Assembly: GCA_024195585.1 (NCBI GenBank)
Contig: SWBL01000006.1
Coordinates: 307,105 to 371,104 of the forward strand
Length of the DNA: 64,000 nucleotides
Direction: 5' to 3'
From: Aureobasidium sp. EXF-3400
Taxonomy: Eukaryota > Ascomycota > Dothideomycetes > Dothideales > Saccotheciaceae
Below the pieces are notes generated by a model, which worked only from the letters and a program-made list of their open reading frames with translations, did not search any database and was not told the DNA's origin. Below are positions 22,305 to 34,575 of this stretch, piece after piece. Position 1 is the first letter of the stretch. The number at the start of each line of letters is the position of its first letter. The translations under genes and the position numbers were made by a program.

Positions 22305-25300
22305 ATGCAACAATCACTGGTCGCTGCCGCAAGGCTACGATCCGCCTCACTATGCCGAGGTCCTGTCTCTTCTCTGACGAGCAGGCGATGCCTCAACTTG
22401 TCTGCTAGAAGACAACTTCTCCCACTTAGCAAGAACGCACGCCCTGCGCAGTTCAGACCATTCTACTCGAGCACCACTGCCGAGACCAAACTCGACAGCG
22501 AAGGCAATGCCCAAACCACTCTTTTTGCGCCTCTGGACACATTCGCTCGTAGACATATCGGTCCCTCGCCTGACGATGCTATCGAGATGCTCAAGGTCCT
22601 GGATCCTCCAGCAGAATCTTTGGACGAGTTCGTCACCCAAGTCTTGCCTGGAGACATTCTGTCGTCTCGCGATCTCAAGATTGAAGGGCCCACCAAGTAC
22701 ATCAAGGGTCAACCTCAAGAGACGAGTACAGAGGGTTTCTCAGAGAGTCAGTTGATCGACAGACTGAGAGAGATTGCCAGCGGAAACAAGATTGTGAGAA
22801 GTTACATTGGATGTGGCTACGCAGGCACCCGTGTGCCCGAAGTCATCAAGAGAAACGTCCTCGAGAACCCTGCCTGGTACACAAGTTACACACCATACCA
22901 GCCTGAAATCAGTCAGGGAAGATTGGAGTCTCTGCTCAACTACCAGACGATGGTCTCCGATCTGACTGGTCTGCCCATCTCCAACGCATCCGTTCTCGAT
23001 GAACCGACAGCCGCTGCCGAGGCCATGACCCTTTCTATCAACGCCCTCCCTTCCGCACGTCAGAAGCGTCCTAACAAGGTCTACCTCGTCTCGCACCTAT
23101 GCCACCCTCAGACCATCGCTGTTTTGGCCTCTCGCGCAGAGGGTTTCGGTGTCAAGATTGAGGTTGATGATATCCTCAAGGACGGAAGCAAGAGAGTGGA
23201 AGAGATTGGCGAAGACTTGGTTGGTGTTCTAGGACAATACCCTGACACCCTTGGTGGTGTACAGGACTTCAAGAACCTTTCCGAGAAGGTACACAAGCTC
23301 AAGGCAACCTTCAGCGTGGCCACCGACCTGCTGGCTCTGACCGTTCTTACTCCACCAGGAGAGTTCGGTGCAGATGTGGCCTTCGGAAACGCTCAGAGAT
23401 TTGGTGTACCCTTCGGCTTTGGTGGTCCTCACGCCGCCTTCTTTGCCTGCAGCGAACAACACAAGCGTAAGATTCCTGGTCGTCTGATCGGTCTTTCCAA
23501 GGACAGACTGGGTGACAAGGCCGCTCGCCTGGCTCTTCAGACCCGCGAACAGCACATTCGCCGTGAGAAGGCTACCAGCAACATCTGCACAGCCCAGGCT
23601 TTGTTGGCTAACATGAGTGCTATGTACGCTGTTTACCACGGACCCGAAGGTTTGAAGGCCATCGCCCACAGAGTCATCAATTCTACTCGTGTGGTTGCCG
23701 AGGCTGCATCGAAGTCTGGATACACGATTGAGACTACTGGCCCACTATTCGACACCGTCGTTCTCTCAGGAGGCCCCATCTCTGGAAACGCTGGTGATTT
23801 CGCCAAGCTTGCTGAGCAGGAGTACAAGACAAACCTGAGAGTCATTGATGAGAACCGTATCGGTATCACCTTGGATGAGACTGTCGAGAAGGAAGACCTC
23901 CAGGCTATCATCGAGTTGCTTTCGGGCGCTGCAAAATTATCATCCAAGCTTACTGTCGACGGTCTTGTCAAGGAGATTGGCCTGTCAGCAGAAGACGCCG
24001 TATCACATGTCCCTGCCGAGCTCCGCAGAAAGAGCTCGTTCTTGACACACCCTGTCTTCAACACACACCACTCTGAGACCAACATCCTTCGCTACATCCA
24101 CCACTTGCAGTCAAAGGATCTTTCTCTTGTCCACTCCATGATTCCCCTCGGATCTTGCACCATGAAGCTCAACGCTACGACTGAGATGATCCCTATCACC
24201 TGGCCCGAGTTCTCGAACATCCACCCCTTCGCTCCCACTGAGCAGACTCAGGGTTACAAGACTCTGATCGACGAACTTGAAGCCGACCTTGCTGAGATCA
24301 CTGGCTTCCACTCAGTATCATTACAGCCCAACTCAGGTGCCCAGGGTGAGTTTACTGGTCTTCGTGTCATCCGCAAGTACCTCGAGCAACAGCCTGGCAA
24401 GAAGCGTGACATCTGTTTGATCCCAGTGTCTGCTCACGGCACAAACCCTGCTAGTGCAGCCATGGTCGGCATGCGTGTTGTGACCATCAAATGCGAGAGC
24501 GGTACAGGAAACCTGGACATGGCAGATCTGAAGGCCAAATGCGAAAAGCACAAGGAAGAGCTCGGCGCCATTATGATTACATACCCCAGCACTTTTGGTG
24601 TGTTCGAGCCCAAGGTCAAGGAAGCCTGTGACTTGGTTCACCAACACGGCGGTCAGGTTTACATGGACGGTGCAAACATGAATGCTCAGATTGGTCTCTG
24701 CTCACCCGGCGAGATTGGCGCTGATGTCTGCCATTTGAACCTCCACAAGACCTTCTGTATTCCTCACGGTGGCGGTGGTCCTGGTGTTGGCCCTATTGGT
24801 GTAGCAGAGCATCTCGCTCCATTCCTGCCTGGCCATCCTCTGGTCAAGACTGGCGGCTCTCAAGCCATTGCGCCCATCAGTGGCGCGCCTTGGGGTAGCG
24901 CCAGCATCTTGCCTATTAGTTGGGCTTATGTCAAGATGATGGGTGCTCGTGGTTTGACACACGCTACCAAGATCACCCTGCTCAACGCCAACTACATTCT
25001 TTCTCGCCTACGTCCTCACTACCCCATTCTCTACACCAACGACAACGGTCGCTGCGCTCACGAGTTCATCCTGGACATTCGCAAGTTCAAGGAGTCTGCC
25101 GGTATCGAAGCTATCGACGTCGCCAAGCGCCTTCAAGACTATGGTTTCCACGCACCGACGATGAGCTGGCCCGTTGCAAACACTCTCATGATTGAGCCCA
25201 CAGAATCCGAGAGCAAGGAGGAGCTCGACCGTTTCTGCGACGCTTTGATCTCTATCCGCAAGGAAATTACTTTGGTCGAAGAAGGCAAGCAGCCCAGAGA

Positions 25301-25593
25301 TGGTAACGTGCTCAAGATGGCACCTCACACTATGAAGGATATCATTACCTCGGACTGGGAATCTAGACCCTACACTCGTGAGACAGCAGCTTATCCTCTG
25401 TCATGGCTCAAGGAGAAGAAGTTCTGGCCTAGTGTCACCAGACTCGATGATGGTAAGTCGGAACCCAATATTTTGAAATCGTAAACGTTACTAACGAGAA
25501 CTAGCATACGGAGACATGAACCTCTTCTGCACCTGCGCACCCGCAGAGACGTTCGAAGACATGACCGGTGCCGCTGCACCCATGCCCACTTGA
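22305..25593 (+). CDS. GCV2: Glycine dehydrogenase (decarboxylating), P-protein, mitochondrial
   Basis: Exons 22305-25452 and 25505-25593 encode 1078 residues, the usual size. The P-protein of the glycine cleavage system decarboxylates glycine with pyridoxal phosphate and passes aminomethyl to the H-protein in the mitochondrial matrix. The first about 60 residues are an Arg/Ser/Leu-rich presequence (MQQSLVAAARLRSASLCRG), then TLFAPLDTFARRHIGPS starts the mature protein. The PLP lysine lies in HLNLHKTFCIPHGGGGPG, with its glycine loop. The motif GTNPASAAMVGM is also typical. An in-frame extension to 22257 opens with TTG and was not used. The 52-nt intron leaves a 28-residue last exon ending in PMPT. 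Confidence 0.96.
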
Positions 25594-26412
25594 TCTTCCC
25601 CTTCTTTGTTTCTAATCATTTGCTTCCCCTTATTCGGCGACAGGTCTTCAACGACCTCATATGCCTGGCTCTCAAACAGAGTCAAGGCAAGTTCCCTTCT
25701 TGCATATGGACGGTGTTTTTCTTTCTGTTATCACGAACTTTATGGCATCTTCAACGAGGCAGCGTTTGCTTTTATCTGGCGGCGGAAGATATGGATGGAG
25801 AGCTGAGATTTCTACAGACGATGGAAATAAGGATTGATCTTGCTCTTCATTTTTCTTTTTTGACATGCGTGTTTATGTTGTGCTTCTGTGAAGGTGATCG
25901 AGCAATTGAGGATGTCGAAAGCGCAAGTCGTGTGGATACTGACTACACAGCCATTCGAGGGGAGAGAGAAGCTGCGGCTTCTGTGACCAAGTTTCCCAAG
26001 TTGACGATTGAAGGCAGGCGCGAAGTGTTTGTCGAAATGCGACTTCCAATACTCCCACTCAACCCGGTCACATGCAATTTTGCTTGCAAGTGCCAGTCTT
26101 TCCTTTCCTCAACAGCAAAAAAGACCTTGATCAACCTTCCACGTCAGCGTTTCCCCTCAACTCACATTCGAAGTTCTTCTTCCCCCTCCTCAACCTTTTC
26201 TACCTCTCCTGTCTTCTCTCACCAGCCTTCATCCCGGATCAGAAGATTCCTCACATCGTTGAAGTGCTGTCCTCCTTCCCTCGTCTTGTTCTCCAACCCC
26301 CGTCATACGCTGCAGCTCCCATCCGCCCTGAATCAAATCGACCATTCGGCGTCCTTCGTCTCTGAATCACCAAGAAACCTCCAGACCACAGGAACTAAAC
26401 GCTCAAGTCGAC
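25594..26412. other. Intergenic region, GCV2 3' side and F-box-like 5' side
   Basis: About 820 bp, T/C rich. A 311-codon plus-strand frame (25590-26525) runs through it and into the next gene, but it opens with TTG inside the GCV2 stop region, has no domain and overlaps the better-supported gene in another frame. Confidence 0.4.
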
Positions 26413-27120
26413 ATGTCTGTTTCAAAGCCGTCTTCAACTGGTACTCTTACGCCTGCTCAGCAATCCGACATTGGCGGCACTTCTTTCCTCGATCTGCCAC
26501 TCGAGTTGCGCGAGATGATATATGATCTCTGTGCACCAAAGGTGAAATATTCCATGTCGCACCGCGAATTGCCCTTGCAGTCTAAGTATGTGGTGGTGGG
26601 TATCAACCTGTTGCGATGTTCGAAACAGATCCACGATGAGGTCTCTCAGCGCTTGAGGCTCTGGACTTCCATCTGGCTAGTCAAGATGATATCTCGTACT
26701 CCGTCTGTGGAACCAATTGCTGGTGTAAACTTGTCAATTGCAACGTCTGGCCTTCACGACCTTGCACTTGCCAAAATCAGGTACCTGTGTGTCCAATTCG
26801 ACATCACTACAAGTACCTCCGTCATATATGGGATTCATGGTTTGGAGAGCTTACTGAAACTCAAGTCACTTCACGCACTTAGTATCACACTGCACGTGAT
26901 ACCCGACTATACGAGTTATGGGACCAATGACTTGAGTGGGCCGGAGAACTCACCCTTCATCACCGGATTTGTGATTCGTGTCCTTTCACACATTCCTACG
27001 TCGGTCGCATGTGTTGGATGGTATTTCCACCCAAATGGCGCTTTCTCGAGCGGCAACGATACTTTGAGTATGATCGCAAAGCAATACAAGTCTGTCAGAG
27101 GCTCAGCCTACACGTCCTAA
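26413..27120 (+). CDS. F-box/2EXR-like protein, 3' structure uncertain
   Basis: The simple frame encodes 235 residues. After a Ser/Thr-rich start, TSFLDLPLELREMIYDLCAP is the F-box/2EXR-like motif very common in Pezizomycotina, followed by a region with NLLRCSKQIHDEVSQRL, also usual in these proteins. They may be substrate adaptors, but most have no known role. The ending is doubtful. Beyond the TAA, a 51-nt intron with GTAAGT and CTGAC-CTATAG signals (27143-27193) sits in the +1 frame, whose reading is protein-like to a TGA at 27295. Joining it needs a 31-nt intron at 27068-27098, giving 266 residues, or else the sequence carries a frameshift. Confidence 0.7.
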   Translation: MSVSKPSSTGTLTPAQQSDIGGTSFLDLPLELREMIYDLCAPKVKYSMSHRELPLQSKYVVVGINLLRCSKQIHDEVSQRLRLWTSIWLVKMISRTPSVEPIAGVNLSIATSGLHDLALAKIRYLCVQFDITTSTSVIYGIHGLESLLKLKSLHALSITLHVIPDYTSYGTNDLSGPENSPFITGFVIRVLSHIPTSVACVGWYFHPNGAFSSGNDTLSMIAKQYKSVRGSAYTS

Positions 27121-27678
27121 CAAAAAATCCATGGAGACTTCGGTAAGTAGACGCATTTGAGGATGCTATCTCAGCTTGTACTGACGACTATAGCCATCAT
27201 CAACCACGATTATCGAAACACCAAGCAGCCGATACACGGACGAAGCAACTTGCTCGGATGGTACATCCACTACCAGACTTTGCTATAGTCATTGATGATC
27301 AAACAAAACAGTCTGTACTTTGCTGTACGATAGCATTACTGAGAAGGGACCGACGAGGATAACGATATGCTCAAGGAGGCGGTTGCTACTATGGCTACTC
27401 ACAGAGACACATCCATGTATACTATCTGCTGCTCGCTCTTGCTCGACTCATTGTCTTCCTTTTCCGAGTGACATTGACCGTAACAACGCATGTACTCGTT
27501 GCATCACAGTAAGCAGAGGTAGATTCAAACATGCGTTTCAGGTCACACAAATGCCTCAAGAATCATCAGAGAGACTGATCAACACATCCACACTTCACAG
27601 CACAACAGAAAACTATAACATGACACGAAAAACTGTACTTTTCACAGCTATACAAATACTTTCTCAGCTTCTACTCTC
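27121..27678. other. Region between F-box-like gene and Aquarius 3' end
   Basis: About 560 bp. The left 175 bp may be the true 3' exons of the F-box-like gene, with an intron-like block at 27143-27193. The remainder shows no supported gene. Confidence 0.4.
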
Positions 27679-30600
27679 CTACAACATCTCCACATCCTCC
27701 TCCTCATCAGCCAGCCCCTCATCCTCAGCATAAACCTCCTCTTCATCCTCCATATCCTGATCCTTGACCACACTAACCGGCGGCAACTGTCCCTCCCCCC
27801 TCTTTATAGCCTCAACCTTTGCCTTCGTCATCTCAAACACATATTGTCCTAAATGCTCCACTCCCTCCATTTCCGCTGTTTCGCCTTGTTGCTCCACAAG
27901 TCTTTGCGTAGGGAACATTTCTCCTGTGGAGAGGGTAAGGGCAGCAGGACGGGAAAGCAGAGAGGCAAAAGCAGTGGCCAGGGAGGGTGTAGAGGTGAAA
28001 ACTTGGCGGCGACCTAGGATGTAGAGACCCAAGCGTGCGCGGGAGAGAGCGACGGTTAGACGGCGGATATCGCGGAGGTAGCCCGGTTGTGATGTTCGTG
28101 TGAGTGAGAGAATGATATCTATTTCCCTCTGTTAGCATTTCTTCTCTCCTTAGAAGCCAGAAGGGAGGGGAAGAAGAAACTTACAATCATTCTGCTCGCC
28201 CTGATACTTATCCACCGTACTAACCTTGGCCGGAAGACCAAACATACGATTGTTCTGACAACGATGCTTAAGTACATCCCTAACCAACGCGCGTTGACCC
28301 GCATACGTAGTCAAGATAGATATCTTCTCCGCCGGATACCCAAGCAATCGCATATACATATAAATAGCAACCGCATACTCTGCCTCTCCCAAATTCTGGA
28401 TAAAGTGCGGTGAAGGTTCAGTCTCACCTTTACCCTTGTAATCAGGAACATCAATAAACTGATAATCAAAAGCAAACCCAGCATTAGCCTGCAAGAACTG
28501 AGGCGAAGAAGTTACAAGTGGCAAGTTACCCAAAGTGGGATATCGCCATTTATACAACTCAGCCAGCGAAGGTCTAGCACGACCCTGCTGATCCAGAGTA
28601 ATAACTGGTACACCCAACCTCACCAGCCGCAAAAACAAACTCTGCTCCAAATTCGCATACTGGCGGAACGCCAAATTTTGCACAATAGGGGAATTTTGCA
28701 AATGATCGCCCACCAAAACCACACGTTGCAATTTCATTTCTCCATCGCGAGGTTTTTGGAGTGCAAGAGGGATGAAGTTTTCAATCTCGGTGACTTGGGC
28801 GGCTTCTTCCATGATGATGTTGTCGTAGCGGAATCCCAAGTCTGCGATTTCTTGACGGCGCATGGCGGCGTGGGTGGAGGTCATGGCGATGATGCGGGCT
28901 TCCTTTATGAGGAGGTAGTTTGCTTTGTCGCGGGCTGTGCGGAGGATCTCGAAGGGGCGGGTGTCGGCGAGAGAGGCGAAGATGTGGTCGAGGTGGTTGT
29001 TGCAGCCTGAGGCAACATCGACCAGTTCTTCGCGAGAGGCGGTTGCAGGGAAGAGTGGTTGAGGGGCGCTGGCAAAGTAGGCGTGGAAAGGGAAGGAGTC
29101 GATGATCTGTTCTGGATCTGCACCTGCCTTCACGGCATCCCAGTACTTTGTCCAGGCGGGCTTGACGTATACTTGGTTAAAGTAATCGGCAGTCTCGCAA
29201 CTGCTGCCATGAGCACCAGGAGCGCCGATGCTGGCAGCTAGTCGACTGACTTCGTATAGGTGTACACCAGCGTTCTCCATGAAAGACTCGACGCGGCCAT
29301 GCTTACTATAGCTTGCCTCAGTCTCGAGTTCTTCTTCACCATGTCCAAGCCTGAGAAGATGACGCTCATCGATATCCAGAGCTGTTATCTTCTGGAATAG
29401 CTGATTGAGTGCTTGATTGCTATGTGCAACAAGTAATGTGCGTTGTTCGGGGAAGTTGTGGTAGATGTTGTTGATGATTTGTGTTGCGACATCAGTTTTG
29501 CCGGTTCCAGGAGGACCGACGATCACAGTCAGACCTGGTTGTGTTCCTGATGTGATCGCTTCGATCTGTGTAGGTGTGAAGCGTACACTGTTTAGCTTGG
29601 GTGCATCTACAGGGTATGGACCAGGGTTTGCAGGCTTGTAGGTTCCAACCTTGACAGCTTCAACGGCAGGAGCTGGTGCGGCTTCGACTTGTTCGCGCTT
29701 ACGTCTCTTGCTAGGTCTAGCCTCTGGAGGCGGTGCTACTGTGGTTTCGAGCACATATGGTGGAGGGAAGCTCGAGTTTTGCTTCGCCTCTGGCTCCACA
29801 GTCTTTCCAGGCAGAGACTCGACCAAGTGCTGCCAGTCAAGGAACGTATCCCGATAGTCGATCGAGTTCAGTCTGTTTGGCAAGCGCTGGTAGGTCGCAG
29901 CAGCTGGGTCGCTGTAACCAAGGAATACCTCCTGCAACCATTGAGGAGCTGGCACATCAGACAGAGCCAAATGCTTGATGGAGTCCAAGATAGACTTGAA
30001 GTTGTTCTCACGGCCTTGACGTCGCACAAGAAGGTTGATGCTCTCAAGAACATCCGGCTTACCCTTGTCTGTGCGTTCCTTGTCTTGTTGATATGCGACG
30101 GGATCGAGTCGGAGCAGAAGTCTTCGTTGACGACCGCCTTTCGAAGCTGCACCATTGGTTTGAGCCTGGGACTGGTCGCGCAGCATGCGACCGTTTTCGT
30201 CAAGCACATTAATCACTTCGGCAGAACGCACATGCTTGACACCATGTCTGTCTGCTACATCGGCCGACTCAGATCCACCATTACTGAAAACGGATGTTGT
30301 ATCTCCAACCTGGACAGATACTAAGAACACAACATCACCCGATCGTAGTGTCTCCCACTCCTTACGAATGTTGGGGCCCAAGCGGCCTACATCAAGAGTG
30401 ACCTCAACCTCTACCTTCGAAGGATGAAGCTCCGAAACTTTGGCAGGTGCGACATCAATGAGAGCAGGCTTCGTGATGGGGATAGCCATCTTGGAGAAGC
30501 CGTCGAACTTTGTGGTAGGTCCAGCCTTTCTTGGTTGTAGCCTCTTAACAGTATCCTCAATATCCTTGCGGATCTGATAAAAGGCTTCCGCTCTGTACAA

Positions 30601-31983
30601 CACAAACGATCTCCACAGGAAGTCTCCCATAGTCAGATACTGGAGGTTCAGCTTCGGGATAGCCAATGGTCTAGTTCCGTTATAGCTCTCGTTGCGAACG
30701 AAAGCGGAGTCGTAGATTGTGCTTTCAGTGGGAACGACGGCCATGTTTTGCATAGTCTGCTGATACATAGGTATACTCTCGTGGGCAGAAAGAAGGATCT
30801 CCATGTAGAAGGTGCGGTCGCGCGTGACGAGAGTTGAGCTAGGGTAGTCGGTCCGGAAGCCGAGCAGAAGGCATAGCTCAACAACCTCGTCGTCAGACAA
30901 AGAAGTCAAATGGCTCTGTAGATCATCTCTGGTAGCTAACGAGGCAAAGTTGGCCAAAACCAGGATCTTCAGCTTGTCCTGGAAATGCTTGAAGGAGACT
31001 TTCTGCAGTTTCGTCAAAGCGGCATGATGTTGTTGATCAAATTCCAGAGGTGTGTACTGTCGGCCACTGTGGTCCTCGATGGGGAAGGTAGTGTAATGTT
31101 GAAGGAGGTTGTAAAGGTCACGCAAGAGAGCATTGTCTTCATCGGCGTACATGGGCGAGAGCTTGATGACGGACAAGGCGTTGAGATCCTGCAGCAGAGT
31201 GTTGACAAAACGTCTGGTGGGCAATTGACTCTGCAGATCGGACAGCAATTCGACAAAGCGTTCGCAGTAGAGGAGGTTGTCTGAGCGAGATTTGGGGGTC
31301 GTGTCGTACAGACGGTCGAAGAAGTCGAGAGTCAACGAGTACAACCAGGATCTCTCAAATCGCAAGCGAGCTTGAGTCGGGGCATCTGAAGCATCATATC
31401 TCTTGTTTGCCGCTCTCCAAGCCTTTTGTAATTGTACAGCCTTTTCCAAGTGTGCGTCTCTTGCTTGTTCGCTGTGTAGGTTGTGCCAGATGGCGATGTT
31501 GACCAACGGAGCGCACTCCTTCCTGACAATGCCACTATCAAGAGATTGGTATGCGATGATGATGAAGGTAAGGAGATGTGTTCGGAGAGTGGTTGCGATG
31601 GTCGTATCGATGGTCATGGACAGAACGCGACGGAACAAGGACGAGAAGTTCTCCGAGTGTTCCAGGAAGCAGTCCCATACGGGGTGACCTTCACGGCGCT
31701 TCACATTGACCAGCAAGACCAACAGCAAAACGTGGTGGTTCGAGGCATCGTCGGTGTATCCAGGCCAGAGGTACAAGTCCAGCAGCTGCAGTTGTTCCAG
31801 CAATAGCAGCGAGCCAAAGTCCTCTTGTTCCAATTGTGTCCATAGCTCTTTCTCAATCACGTCGCGCTGCACCTTTGGCTGTTTGGTCTTATTAAGCCAG
31901 TGCTTGCGGGCGAGTTGGGCATAGTGGTTGTCGCCAGTCAGGTCGTCGACGGTCGGGCGGCTGGTTCCTTGTGTATCGGCCAT
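27679..31983 (-). CDS. Intron-binding protein Aquarius / Cwf11 spliceosomal helicase
   Basis: Exons 28185-31983 and 27679-28118 (66-nt intron) encode 1412 residues, near the 1485 of human AQR. Aquarius is a superfamily 1 RNA helicase that binds the intron about 30-40 nt upstream of the branch site in the spliceosome. The N-terminal half is the helical armadillo-like part. The helicase begins near residue 810 with Walker A GPPGTGKT, then EEAAQVTEIENFIPLAL (motif II), VVLVGDHLQNSPIV (motif III), VPVITLDQQGRARPSLAELY, and VSTVDKYQGEQNDYIILSL across the intron, with VALSRARLGLYI as motif VI. These are specific to Aquarius within the family. The C-terminus is acidic. The motif II sequence EEAAQ instead of DEAA is normal for this family. 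Confidence 0.95.
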
Positions 31984-32304
31984 GTTTGTTGCGACTATCT
32001 CATTCTGTGCCCAAATGCGACCCTTCCTAGACAGTTGAGAAGATCTGAAGACGCAAAGTAAAATAGTTTTGAGCTGTCGCGTTTGTTGCTATCTAAATTG
32101 AAACTTCTTGAATCCAACACTCCCCAGAAACGCGCCAAGCCCTGACGTTTTGGTGGCTTTCTTCAAGTGCTCTCTTCTATCTTCTGTACCTCTGCATTAC
32201 TCCTCAGTCATGGACACTTTTATACTATGGAACTCATGTCATTAGTTTTGGTATCTATCTGCTTACTCATACTCATAATCATTATTGGTGCCATTACAAT
32301 CCCG
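31984..32304. other. Aquarius promoter side / DUF4188 gene 3' side
   Basis: About 320 bp between the Aquarius ATG and the stop of the next minus-strand gene. Nothing specific was recognised. Confidence 0.35.
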
Positions 32305-33335
32305 TTATACCATCATAGGCGCCTTTCCAGCCTCCTTCACCTCCAACACACTTCGATCAAAAGTGCCCGGCAGTCTACCCATGCGACCCAGACTCGTTTT
32401 GAGCACTCCCTTGGCATACACCAGCGAGTTCTTGTAGACTGCTTCCTCTTCGCCCTTCTCCGAGAACCCTCCCTGCACCTTGTGTTGTGTAGCTCCCGCC
32501 AACATTGGCTTTGTATGCGCGTACACCGTCTCGTAATTCTTCGCTCGGACCTGGTATGTTTCGTGGAAGATACCCAGGTGAGGGTACTCAGCTGCATGTT
32601 TAGCCCACCACGCCAGTGACTTGCGATGAAGTGGTCCTGTTGCGAACGCCTGGATATGCTCCGAAGTCTTGAAGTACATGATCGTCATTGTTTCGTTGTT
32701 GGTGGCTGACTCGGCTCCAACGAGACTTCTTGATCCTAGGAATCCGTGCTTTTCCTTGTCCGCTGGTTCCTGGTAAGTCTTTTTGTTACTCTAGATGGAT
32801 CTGGGTCTGCTTACCTTCGATCTCCTGAACCATGCCTGCGAACTGTGATCCCATCTCTTTGTAGCCAGGTGCGAATAGTCCGAAGGGGCTAGAAAGTGGT
32901 CAGCATCACACTAAGCTTACAGAAGAGCATATTCGACATACTGATTGACTTTGGATCCGATGAGGAAGACGCAGACATCCGACTCTGCTGGAGATTCTAC
33001 ATCACCAACAGCCTCTCCAGGGAACTGAGCCGAGTAGTGATCCAGGATCACGCCGTCCAGGTAATGGTTACGCTTGAGACCAGTTGTGATGGCATATGCA
33101 TCTGCTATGCGGTACAGTAACAAGCAAGCAGCTGGTAGGAAAGCTGCTCGTCCTAGCAAAGAGTATGCAGCAGACTGAGCCAGGGCTCCGATCGCCAACC
33201 ATGTTGAGATGGAGAAGTTATCTCTGACAAGCTATTTGATATATTAGTCCAAAGCTCATGTTCGAGAGCTTGTCGACCTACAAGAAAGAAGTTGTTTCTG
33301 TTGTTCGGGCTCGAAGAGCTTGGTTTGGCGTCCAT
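32305..33335 (-). CDS. DUF4188 (monooxygenase-like) family protein
   Basis: Exons 33282-33335, 32942-33231, 32815-32888 and 32305-32762 encode 291 residues. Introns of 50-53 nt have GTAGGT, GTATGT and GTAAGC donors. Residues about 25-60 are a hydrophobic membrane region (STWLAIGALAQSAAYSLLGR, FLPAACLLLYRIADAY). The rest matches the fungal DUF4188 pattern: DVCVFLIGSKVNHPFGLFAPG, YFKTSEHIQAFATGPLHRKS, WWAKHAAEYPHLGIFHETY and YETVYAHTKPMLAG. The fold is a dimeric alpha-beta barrel like small heme or cofactor-free monooxygenases; its substrate is unknown. It has no biosynthetic neighbours here. An in-frame ATG at 33377 would add 14 residues (MLLLLSTGQGDLLN) and cannot be excluded. Confidence 0.85.
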
Positions 33336-34575
33336 ATTGAGTAGATCTCCCTGACCGGTTGAAAGCAGCAGAAGCAAAGATAGTTGTCTAGAATATTTCT
33401 TTGTTTGCTGTTATTGATAGAAACTTGAAGTAAACTGCTCGATGAATGACTTTCCAGAGCTTGAAATAAATGGTTGTATCACCGTCCTACTTATACACAA
33501 AGGTACTCATCCTATCACTTGCGTGCCGCAAAAAATTCCACATGAGGCATTCACGTATCACAATCATTTTCTCGTTTCAGCCTTGCGTGTTTGGCTAGCC
33601 TCGATGTTTTGTGGCGTCCCGAGTCGGAAGGGTGGAGGGAGGAAGGAGTGACCGTCGGTCGGTGTGTCCGAGGGGTCCGTCTCGCTGTTCCTTTGTTTTT
33701 GTACAACCACGTCAGCAGAGCACATGCGATCGCAGTCCTTCAAAGGATTGTAGATTTGAAGATCGATGATTGAATGAAATCGTCATGCTCTTAATCCTTC
33801 CGAGTGCACGCGGGCTATACCAAGTAGCCGTGTCCGACGGAGGTGCTGGTCATTCTACCACTCCTTGCGCCTATGGAGCGGAAGAGGCACGGTGAGATGA
33901 GAAACGCCGCCGTACACACGGTATTTCCGGCCTGCGATGGCACTTTCCACAAGCCCACCCAAACTACCGAGAAGACAATATGTCGGTAACCATGGTGTAG
34001 TGCTTATACTCGGCTAAGTCATATATACGGATCTTTGGCGCTGAATCTCGCACTTCTGTCCCAACCGGGAAACAGCTTTCTCCATAACCGGTCAAACAAT
34101 CTCCAGCCACCGAAGGCAGAGGAGAAGAGACTCTGCTCAGCTGCAAGTAATTCGAGCCTTGAGTTTCCTCAGCACACGTGTCTATGTTTGGTGGCTGTTC
34201 TCAAAAGGACGAATCGGTGGTTGTTCCGTAGGTTTGCTGCACGGCATCGCCGAACGTTTGATGGTCGCTGTCAGCTCAGCTCAGCTCTCTTCCTTCCCGT
34301 TTGTCGTATAGAGCGATTACTGATACAGTTTCTCCAATTACATAACGTCGGATGACACTCAGCACCTCCCTTGCATGCAGGGGTCTGTCATACACATTGC
34401 TATACAAATGCACAACATTGTTAAGGAATTAAGAGCCTTAATAGAGAGTCCTGCGCCTTTTCGCAGCCTAGCTATCGCTTTGTAGGAGAAAGTGGAAGCG
34501 AATTTGGAAGAGCATATCCGCGATCGGTTTTCTAAGAGCTAAGAGCTATCATACATCATAAAGTAATGTCGCTAC
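33336..34575. other. Intergenic region, 1.2 kb, no gene seen
   Basis: Upstream of the DUF4188 gene and downstream of AFG2. Short frames on both strands show no family features. A small direct repeat, cagctcagctcagctct, is present near 34273. Nothing else was recognised. Confidence 0.4.

Noticed and set aside
25590..26525. 311-codon plus-strand frame after GCV2
   Set aside because: It opens with TTG at the GCV2 stop, shows no domain, is rich in Ser/Phe from pyrimidine runs and overlaps the F-box-like start in another frame.
32305..33335. DUF4188 gene as part of a secondary-metabolite cluster
   Set aside because: Some DUF4188 proteins occur in such clusters, but the neighbours here are spliceosome and ribosome genes.
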